A stretch of 64,000 bases of DNA from Alphaproteobacteria bacterium (GTDB lineage: Bacteria > Pseudomonadota > Alphaproteobacteria > Rhizobiales > Rhizobiaceae), in NCBI GenBank assembly GCA_024742485.1, contig JANSYK010000002.1, positions 1,426,001-1,490,000 on the forward strand, written 5' to 3'. The notes beneath the pieces are model-generated. The model did no database searches and was not told where the DNA came from. It saw nothing but the letters and a program-made list of their open reading frames with translations. Both the position numbers and the translations under genes were made by a program. The stretch's first letter is position 1. Each line of letters starts with the position of its first letter. Positions 58,904 to 64,000 of this stretch are shown one piece after another.

Positions 58904-58931
58904 GTTACGGCGCCCACCCGAAATCGGATCA
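58904..58931 (-). promoter_or_regulatory. RpoE (ECF11-type) promoter of the fasciclin gene
   Basis: On the minus strand TGATCC (58926-58931), 16-nt spacer, CGTAAC (58904-58909). It sits about 62 bp before the ATG. It matches the recalled R. sphaeroides RpoE consensus TGATCC-N18-TAAGA in the -35 box and in the CG-TAA part of the -10. Confidence 0.8.
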
Positions 58932-59010
58932 CCAGGTGGACAGAAAAACGCATTGCGGCAGTCGCCTTCGAAGAAAAATCCGAAGTCTGCTTAAAATTGT
59001 TCTGCGAATG

Positions 59011-59038
59011 TGATCTGTTTGGAATGACAATGCGTAAT
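59011..59038 (+). promoter_or_regulatory. RpoE autoregulatory promoter of rpoE-chrR
   Basis: TGATCT (59011-59016), 16-nt spacer, CGTAAT (59033-59038), 27 bp before the rpoE ATG. One mismatch (T for C) in the -35 box relative to the other three sites, consistent with a weaker autoregulatory promoter. Confidence 0.75.
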
Positions 59039-59041
59039 CCT

Positions 59042-59062
59042 CCCGACACAATAAAGGTCGGG
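59042..59062 (+). promoter_or_regulatory. Stem-loop with ribosome site in rpoE leader
   Basis: CCCGAC / GTCGGG stem with 9-nt loop ACAATAAAG just before the rpoE ATG (59065); the AAAGG ribosome site straddles loop and stem. It might tune translation initiation. The transcription start could fall within the stem, weakening it. Confidence 0.35.
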
Positions 59063-59064
59063 CC

Positions 59065-59664
59065 ATGCTGAAAGTTTTGCGAGTGGAAAAGCCGATGGGC
59101 GATCGGGAACGGGGTTCGGATCAGCAGATGATGCAATCGCTGATCAAGGCGATAGCCGAATCCGGTGACCGGGATGCCTTTGAAGCGCTTTTTGCCCGTT
59201 TTGGTCCACGCATCAAGGGAATGATGATCAGTTCCGGCGCAACGGACGACATGGCCGAAGACCTTGTTCAGGATGTGATGATGACAATCTGGCGCAAGGC
59301 GGCGCTATATTCACCCGAGCGTGGCAATGTCAGCACATGGATTTTCACCATTGCCCGTAATGCCCGGATCGACCGGCTTCGTCGCCAGCCAACCCAGCCC
59401 TATGTGGATGTGGACACCATCACGCTCGAGTGCGATGCGCCGACCGCCGAGACTCAGGTCATCGGCAGTCAGAGCGATGCACGGGTGCGTGAAGCCGTCG
59501 AACTTCTACCGGATGAACAGAAAGCCGTTATTGAACTGGCTTTCCTGCGGTTCAAGCCGCAAAGCACCATTGCCAAGGAATTGAACGTTCCGATTGGCAC
59601 GGTCAAGTCGCGCATGCGGCTGGCCTATCAGAAACTGAAAGAACACCTTGAGGAATTACGATGA
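59065..59664 (+). CDS. rpoE: RpoE-type ECF sigma factor (ECF11, singlet-oxygen response)
   Basis: 199 aa from ATG 59065 (AAAGG 8 nt upstream; next ATG 59095). Sigma 2 (about 35-105: GDRDAFEALFARFGPRIKGMM, AEDLVQDVMMTIWRKAAL, STWIFTIARNARIDRLRR) and sigma 4 (about 145-199: VREAVELLPDEQKAVIELAFL, IAKELNVPIGTVKSRMRLAY). It overlaps chrR by 4 bp. The pairing with a ZAS/cupin ChrR and the promoter motif identify the singlet-oxygen RpoE group (called sigK or rpoE in relatives). Confidence 0.95.
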   Translation: MLKVLRVEKPMGDRERGSDQQMMQSLIKAIAESGDRDAFEALFARFGPRIKGMMISSGATDDMAEDLVQDVMMTIWRKAALYSPERGNVSTWIFTIARNARIDRLRRQPTQPYVDVDTITLECDAPTAETQVIGSQSDARVREAVELLPDEQKAVIELAFLRFKPQSTIAKELNVPIGTVKSRMRLAYQKLKEHLEELR

Positions 59665-60329
59665 GCATTCATCATCACCTGGATGCCGCAACACTCATGC
59701 GCTATGCGAGCGGCGATCTGGATACCGCTTTCACGGTCGTTGTGGCCTCCCACCTTGCCATGTGCGATGCCTGCCGTGAATCGGTTCGCGTTGCCGAGGC
59801 CATGGGCGGACAATGCCTTGATGATGCGCCGGCTCCGATGCTGTCGGACGGTGCATTTGCACGCCTTTCGCACGCCATTGACGCCGGCGTCACCAGGGAC
59901 ACGCCTGTCGTGCCACGCGCCCGGGAAATCGGCTCGCAGCATGCGTCCGATGTACCGCTGCCGCTCAGGCCCTTTGTCGGTGATACGTTCGACGATGTGA
60001 GCTGGCGGATGATTGTGCCCGGTGTTCATCGCCATCGCATCGAACTCGCCGACACGCAGTCTTCACTGTATATGCTGAAAATCGGCGAAGGCAGGAAGAT
60101 GCCCGAACACGGCCATGGCGGACCTGAGATGACGCTTGTGATGCGCGGATCATACAGTGATACGCTCGGACATTACGGGGCAGGTGATGTCGCCGATCTT
60201 GATGAACATGTCGAGCATCAGCCCATAGTCAATTCCAGCGAGCCTTGCATCTGTCTGGTGGCAACCGAGGAGCCCACGCAGTTCAAGGGGATCGTGAGCC
60301 GCTTGATGCAGCCATTTGTTGGCATCTGA
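59661..60329 (+). CDS. chrR: ChrR anti-sigma factor (ZAS plus cupin)
   Basis: 222 aa zinc anti-sigma factor. N-terminal ZAS domain with ligands matching H6, H31, C35, C38 (HLAMCDACRE), and a C-terminal cupin with EHGHGGPEMTLVMRG (His150, His152, Glu156) and a later His pair (EHVEH). A Cys-x-Cys (196-198, EPCICLVA) is also kept as in the R. sphaeroides protein. It binds RpoE until singlet oxygen or organic peroxides trigger its release. The SDR follows 6 bp later. Confidence 0.95.
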   Translation: MSIHHHLDAATLMRYASGDLDTAFTVVVASHLAMCDACRESVRVAEAMGGQCLDDAPAPMLSDGAFARLSHAIDAGVTRDTPVVPRAREIGSQHASDVPLPLRPFVGDTFDDVSWRMIVPGVHRHRIELADTQSSLYMLKIGEGRKMPEHGHGGPEMTLVMRGSYSDTLGHYGAGDVADLDEHVEHQPIVNSSEPCICLVATEEPTQFKGIVSRLMQPFVGI

Positions 60330-60335
60330 TCCACG

Positions 60336-61097
60336 ATGCCAACCTCCGATGACAATTTCGGAAATGTCTGGGTCATTGGCGCGAGCTCCGGAATTGGAGA
60401 GGGGTTTGCACGCCTCATTGAAGACAAATGCCAGAATGTCGCGATTTCCGCGCGCTCTTCGGACAAGCTCGAGAAAATTCGGTCCGAGACCGAAAAGCTG
60501 ACTCCGTTCCCGGTGGACGTGACGTCTGCACAGGCCATGACCGAGGCCGCCAATACGATTGAAGCGCAATTCGGCTCCATCGATCTTGTGGTTGTCTGTT
60601 CCGGTTATTGGGCCGTGATGCGGGCCGATCAGCTGGACCTGAAAAAGATGCACACGGCGATGGAGATCAACTTCTTCGGTGCCGTCAACACGGTCGCAGC
60701 GGTCGTGCCAGGCATGAAGGCCCGGAAACGGGGCCGCATCGTCATTGTTTCATCTGTCGCCGGATACCGCGGATTGCCACAGGCCGCGGCCTATGGACCG
60801 ACCAAGGCTGCCCTGATGAATCTGGCTGAAACACTGAAAATCGATCTCGAGCCTTCCGGCATCGATGTCTCCATCGTCAATCCCGGTTTTGTCGATACGC
60901 CGATGACCCGAACCAACAAGTTTACAATGCCTGGTATGATCAGTGTGGAGGAGGCGGCACAAAGCATGCTCGCCGGCATCAGGCAAAAGAAATTTGCCGT
61001 CCTGTTTCCCTTCGTCTTCGCCAACACTGTCCGCCTGGCCAACCTCGTTCCAAATTGGTTGTTTTTCTGGGGAATCAGGCGGATGTTGCGGCGATAG
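60336..61097 (+). CDS. SDR oxidoreductase in the rpoE-chrR operon
   Basis: 253 aa SDR: cofactor VIGASSGIGEGFARLIEDK, VVCSGYWAVMRADQ, catalytic VIVSSVAGYRGL, Tyr-Lys in YGPTKAALMNLAE, then a hydrophobic C-terminus (FPFVFANTVRLANLVPNWLFFWG) suggesting membrane association. It is likely co-transcribed with rpoE-chrR. In relatives SDRs of this group sit with the FAD oxidoreductase and DUF1365 in the RpoE regulon, linked to membrane lipid modification. Confidence 0.9.
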   Translation: MPTSDDNFGNVWVIGASSGIGEGFARLIEDKCQNVAISARSSDKLEKIRSETEKLTPFPVDVTSAQAMTEAANTIEAQFGSIDLVVVCSGYWAVMRADQLDLKKMHTAMEINFFGAVNTVAAVVPGMKARKRGRIVIVSSVAGYRGLPQAAAYGPTKAALMNLAETLKIDLEPSGIDVSIVNPGFVDTPMTRTNKFTMPGMISVEEAAQSMLAGIRQKKFAVLFPFVFANTVRLANLVPNWLFFWGIRRMLRR

Positions 61098-61126
61098 TCG
61101 GCAAATCGCTTCGGCTGGTGTCAAAT

Positions 61127-61927
61127 TCAGGCGGCAATGTCGTCCGGGAATCTCTTTTCGGCGAGTTTGTGCACACTCATCGGCTCTTGCGGCGGTGAGG
61201 GTTTCTTGTAGATCGGCAGCGCTCGCATCCAGAGTCGCAAGGCCTCCCATCGAATGGTTAGCCAGACCTTTTGCGTCAGCAATGTGTTGACAGTGAATTG
61301 CTTGAGAAGTTGCCGGTCCGTGATGGGACGCCGGCTTCCGGCGAAATGCGCTGCCAGGAGCGGGCCATCATCATCGTCCAACCGTATGCCGATCGCGGCA
61401 GTGTCACCCGGAAGGGCCGTCCGGAACATGTAGCGCCCGCTGACCCGGTTGAACGGTGAGACGTGAAAGACCTTCTCGCAATTATGCCTGATGACACCGC
61501 CCGATTCGGCGCTGGTCGCCATCACGTAGCTGTGCCGCTCGCCAAAAGTATTGGAAACTTCGTATATGGTTACGGCAACCTCGTCTTCGGCATCGAGGCC
61601 GTAATAGACGGTGAGCGGATTGAAGACATAGCCGAGAACCCGCGGATAGCACAACATGATGAAGCGTTTGACGGTTCCTGCACCCACAGCGGTTTCAGCC
61701 ATGCCGTCGAGGTGCAGTCGCAGGTTGTCACCTTTGCCAAAATCCTTGTCATGCATGGAAAAAAGATTGAACCGGTTGTGGGAGAATAGCCAAAGTCGCC
61801 CTCCCAGTTTGCTCAGGGCATCCACATCGGCGAGCACCGCAAAGACCGAATATTTGAAATGATGCATCTTCGGCCGAAACCGCCGATGCATGACGGAGCC
61901 CGCATAGATGCCCTCATGCGGCTCCAT
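61127..61927 (-). CDS. DUF1365 protein
   Basis: 266 aa from MEPHEGIYAGSVMHRRF; a frame to 62086 adds a leader that overlaps the partner gene. It has YSVFAVLADVDAL, IMLCYPRVLGYVFNPLTVYYG and KVFHVSPFNRVSGRYMFR. Function is unproven; DUF1365 proteins accompany FAD oxidoreductase and cyclopropane fatty acid synthase genes. Its start overlaps the upstream stop by 1 bp (TGATG). It is convergent with the SDR, 29 bp apart. Confidence 0.9.
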   Translation of the reverse strand: MEPHEGIYAGSVMHRRFRPKMHHFKYSVFAVLADVDALSKLGGRLWLFSHNRFNLFSMHDKDFGKGDNLRLHLDGMAETAVGAGTVKRFIMLCYPRVLGYVFNPLTVYYGLDAEDEVAVTIYEVSNTFGERHSYVMATSAESGGVIRHNCEKVFHVSPFNRVSGRYMFRTALPGDTAAIGIRLDDDDGPLLAAHFAGSRRPITDRQLLKQFTVNTLLTQKVWLTIRWEALRLWMRALPIYKKPSPPQEPMSVHKLAEKRFPDDIAA

Positions 61928-63252
61928 CACTCGGCCACCTGACGATATCGCTCCGCGACGTCCCGTTTGCCGGTAAAAGTGTCGTCGCTGGCCCAAGGCC
62001 GCGCCATGCCACCAAGTTCCTCGGCGACGGCAAGGCCGCTGGCAAGGCCATCCTCGTGGAAACCGAATCCAAGATAGCTGCCACAATACCAGGTCCGGCG
62101 GTAACCCTGCACCGTTTGCATTTCTTCCTGAGCGCGAAAAGCTGCTGCCGTAAAGACCGGATGATCATATTCCAGAACGCGGTCGATCTTGTCGGCACGG
62201 ATGTCCTGCGAGGGATTGAGCGTCACGAAGATGTTCTCGTTTGTGTCAAGAGACTGGAGCCGGTTCATCCAGTAGCTCACGCACAGACCGCTGTCACCGC
62301 CGCCGCCCGTCTTGATATAATTCCATGCGGACCACAATCGGCTACGTTTCGGCATCCATCGCTCGTCGCGATGCAGCACGGCAATGTTTTTTTGATAGGG
62401 AAAGGCCGACAAGAGCGCCTTTTCCACGGGATCCGCGTCACCCAGCAGGTTAAGAGCCTGGTCCGCATGGGTGGCAAAGACCACGTGATCAAAGAGATGC
62501 AGAACACGATCACCGGTTTCGATCAGCACCTTGTCCGGGCGCCGCTGGATGTGGGAAATATCGGAGTTGAGGCGGACATCGAAGTCACCATCCTCGATCA
62601 GCCTCTTCACATAGGTCCGGCTGCCGCCTGCAACGGTCTTCCACAATGGTCGATTTCGAAATTGAAGCAGGCCGTGATTGGCATAAAAGTCGATGAAGGA
62701 CCGCGCCGGAAACTCGAGCATCTGCTGTACGGATGTGGACCAGATCGCTGCACCCATCGGGACGATGTGCTCGTCAATGAAATCGCGGGAATAGTGCTCC
62801 TTCTCCAGGAACGCACCTAGAGCAGTGTCTTTGTGGTAGAGCGAAATGCGCCGGCTGGAATCGCGGAAAAAGCGGTTGATTTCACGCAGCATCATCCAGT
62901 GATGGACATTCACCAGATTGCTGCGCTGACCGAAGAACCCCTTCCCGGATCCGGCATATTCGTACCGACCGAAATCATGGGTCAGGGAGAAGCTCATCTT
63001 GGTGTCGAGGCACGAGACGCGAAGATGCGCCAGCAGGGCTTTCAGATTGGGGTAGTTCTTGTCGTTGAATACGATAAATCCCGTATCGACGGGAACGGTG
63101 CCGTCGCGGGTTTCAACCGTAACTGTATTGGCATGCCCCCCGGCATAATCGGCCTTTTCAAAGAGTGTTACATTGTGGCGCTTGCTTAAAAGCCAGGCGG
63201 CGGATAGGCCGGACACGCCGCTACCGATGACCGCGATGTTATGTTTCTTCAA
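61927..63252 (-). CDS. NAD(P)/FAD-dependent oxidoreductase (amine-oxidase-like)
   Basis: 441 aa. N-terminal FAD dinucleotide fold IAVIGSGVSGLSAAWLLS (GxGxxG), VTLFEKADYAGGHANTV, and a C-terminal GSYLGFGFHEDGLASGLAVAEEL. Related to COG2907-type desaturase-like flavoproteins found with DUF1365 and CFA synthase. Its own RpoE-type promoter lies upstream. A role in making a modified fatty acid (desaturated, cyclopropane or furan) during singlet oxygen stress is inferred from context. Confidence 0.92.
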   Translation of the reverse strand: MKKHNIAVIGSGVSGLSAAWLLSKRHNVTLFEKADYAGGHANTVTVETRDGTVPVDTGFIVFNDKNYPNLKALLAHLRVSCLDTKMSFSLTHDFGRYEYAGSGKGFFGQRSNLVNVHHWMMLREINRFFRDSSRRISLYHKDTALGAFLEKEHYSRDFIDEHIVPMGAAIWSTSVQQMLEFPARSFIDFYANHGLLQFRNRPLWKTVAGGSRTYVKRLIEDGDFDVRLNSDISHIQRRPDKVLIETGDRVLHLFDHVVFATHADQALNLLGDADPVEKALLSAFPYQKNIAVLHRDERWMPKRSRLWSAWNYIKTGGGGDSGLCVSYWMNRLQSLDTNENIFVTLNPSQDIRADKIDRVLEYDHPVFTAAAFRAQEEMQTVQGYRRTWYCGSYLGFGFHEDGLASGLAVAEELGGMARPWASDDTFTGKRDVAERYRQVAE

Positions 63253-63288
63253 GGGGTGCTCCTGTTACGCGCCTTGTATTGCTAACTC

Positions 63289-63316
63289 ATTACGCACTCG
63301 CAATGGCCGCGGATCA
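63289..63316 (-). promoter_or_regulatory. RpoE promoter of the FAD oxidoreductase-DUF1365 operon
   Basis: Minus strand TGATCC (63311-63316), 16-nt spacer, CGTAAT (63289-63294), about 37 bp before the ATG. Perfect -35 box and the same spacing and -10 as the other sites. Confidence 0.82.
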
Positions 63317-63354
63317 CAGATGCAGGGACGATTGCACCGGAACTGTCCCGTCGG

Positions 63355-63382
63355 TGATCCGAATGTGCCGTATCAACGTAAA
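63355..63382 (+). promoter_or_regulatory. RpoE promoter of the DUF2177 gene
   Basis: TGATCC (63355-63360), 16-nt spacer, CGTAAA (63377-63382), 31 bp before the ATG at 63413. Perfect -35 box. It is divergent from the oxidoreductase promoter, with the two -35 boxes 38 bp apart. Confidence 0.82.
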
Positions 63383-63412
63383 TCCCACCGATCAACAAAG
63401 AACACAGTATTG

Positions 63413-63805
63413 ATGATATATCTGAAGGCCTATATCGCCACCGCCACCATTTTCTTTCTGCTGGATTATGTCTGGCTGACCCGCGTTGCCGGTTCCTTTT
63501 ACCGGGACCGCCTCGGCTCCTTGATGCTCGAGCAACCGCGCCTCAGCGTGGCCGCCCTGTTCTATGTTTTCTATGTCGTCGGCATTGTGATTTTCGCCAT
63601 TCTGCCGGCATTGCGAACGGATTCGGTGCTGACGGCAGTACTCCTCGGCGCCCTTCTGGGGTGCATGGCCTACGGCACATACGACATCACCAATTATGCC
63701 ACGTTGCGCGATTGGCCCGTATCGATTGTGCTGATCGACATCGCCTGGGGTGCGGCATTGACCGGCATCTCCGCGGGTGTGGGTTACCTGGTCGTGCGTT
63801 TCTAG
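63413..63805 (+). CDS. DUF2177 small membrane protein
   Basis: 130 aa from ATG 63413 (MIYLKAYIATATIFFLLDYVW); a frame from 63173 is antisense to the partner gene. Four hydrophobic segments, with LDYVWLTRVAGSFYRD near the start, MAYGTYDITNYATLRDWP and a conserved DIAWGAALTG. DUF2177 genes often belong to this lipid-modification cluster. Driven by its own RpoE-type promoter. Function unknown. Its TAG stop is part of repeat copy F. Confidence 0.88.
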   Translation: MIYLKAYIATATIFFLLDYVWLTRVAGSFYRDRLGSLMLEQPRLSVAALFYVFYVVGIVIFAILPALRTDSVLTAVLLGALLGCMAYGTYDITNYATLRDWPVSIVLIDIAWGAALTGISAGVGYLVVRF

Positions 63806-63850
63806 TGCAATTCAGGTTTTGTCGGAATCGGTAAAACCTGAACGACTCAA
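63802..63850 (+). repeat. Dispersed palindromic element, copy F
   Basis: Left edge CTAGTGCA carries the TAG stop of DUF2177. First hairpin arms ATTCAGGTTTTG and TAAAACCTGAA, followed by CGACTCAAG. The second hairpin is not seen. It ends 8 bp before the convergent acyl-CoA synthetase stop. Confidence 0.8.
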
Positions 63851-63857
63851 GACGGCG

Positions 63858-64000
63858 TCAGGTGCCCGGAAAACGATAGTCCTTGAACGTCTCTCGCAGG
63901 TCCATCTTCTGGATCTTGCCGGTTGCCGTATGTGGGATTTCATCGACGAAGACAACATCATCCGGCATCCACCATTTCGCGATCTTGCCGGCCATGAAGC
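63858..64000 (-). CDS. Acyl-CoA synthetase, C-terminal fragment
   Basis: Only the last about 47 codons are in the window, from the right edge to a TGA (63858-63860). The translation contains [19 protein letters not shown] and [16 protein letters not shown], the C-terminal AMP-binding enzyme motif (Lys of TGKIQK catalyses adenylation), then FKDYRFPGT. Long- or medium-chain fatty-acyl-CoA ligase is likely; the specificity is not readable. Confidence 0.85.
   Translation of the reverse strand, partial: FMAGKIAKWWMPDDVVFVDEIPHTATGKIQKMDLRETFKDYRFPGT

Overview
The window looks like a chromosomal segment of an alphaproteobacterium of the order Hyphomicrobiales (Rhizobiales), possibly related to Rhizobiaceae or Phyllobacteriaceae. 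I infer this from gene order (hisS-hisZ-hisG; groESL - HAD hydrolase - ribF - ileS; IMPase - DUF4170 - LPLAT - waaA - lpxK - DUF2093 - mutL), from a MutL carrying its own endonuclease motif, from a CIRCE/RpoH-type groESL control region and from a RpoE-ChrR locus. Genes are densely packed with many 1-20 bp overlaps. I see no insertion sequence, prophage, CRISPR array, tRNA or rRNA.

Layout. 1-1.8 kb: end of a ribose-type sugar ABC operon (minus). 2.0-6.1 kb: hisG, hisZ, hisS and tag (minus). 6.3-8.2 kb: two tandem secreted L,D-transpeptidases. 8.6-11.5 kb: a YfcG-like GST, then groES-groEL behind CIRCE. 11.8-19.0 kb: HAD hydrolase, ribF, two coupled SDRs, ileS and a lipoprotein. 19.1-22.6 kb: RNA modification genes (tadA, a large-subunit pseudouridine synthase, rsmD) and a patatin. 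22.7-26.0 kb: a MATE exporter and a Kef-type antiporter. 26.2-34.1 kb: pmbA, an IMPase-family phosphatase, the Kdo/lipid A genes, DUF2093 and mutL. 34.4-40.7 kb: a GGDEF-EAL protein with a degenerate GGDEF site, a tungstate transporter (tupBCA), a phosphomannomutase and a LysR regulator. 41.0-45.6 kb: an orphan secreted protein, a small ECF sigma operon with a DUF6249 protein, a DUF2189 protein and a POT peptide transporter.

45.6-58.3 kb is a galactoside utilisation locus. A nine-gene minus-strand operon encodes a CUT1 binding protein, two permeases, GH36 alpha-galactosidase, an SDR, DgoK, DgoA, an SMP-30 lactonase and GH42 beta-galactosidase. An IclR regulator and the transporter ATPase are transcribed divergently. 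The set implies import of galactosides, hydrolysis, and galactose oxidation by the De Ley-Doudoroff route. No galactonate dehydratase is present in the window.

58.3-63.8 kb is a singlet-oxygen-type RpoE-ChrR locus. Four promoters on both strands share TGATCC/T-N16-CGTAA. They lie before rpoE-chrR-SDR, before a fasciclin-domain secreted protein, before an FAD oxidoreductase-DUF1365 pair and before a DUF2177 membrane protein. The window ends in the C-terminus of an acyl-CoA synthetase.

A dispersed, roughly 45-105 bp palindromic element occurs seven times, always just after a gene end and in the same orientation as that gene. It often contributes the stop codon, and in lpxK it encodes the last residues of the protein. 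This element family and the compact RpoE regulon are the two signals I find most worth following.
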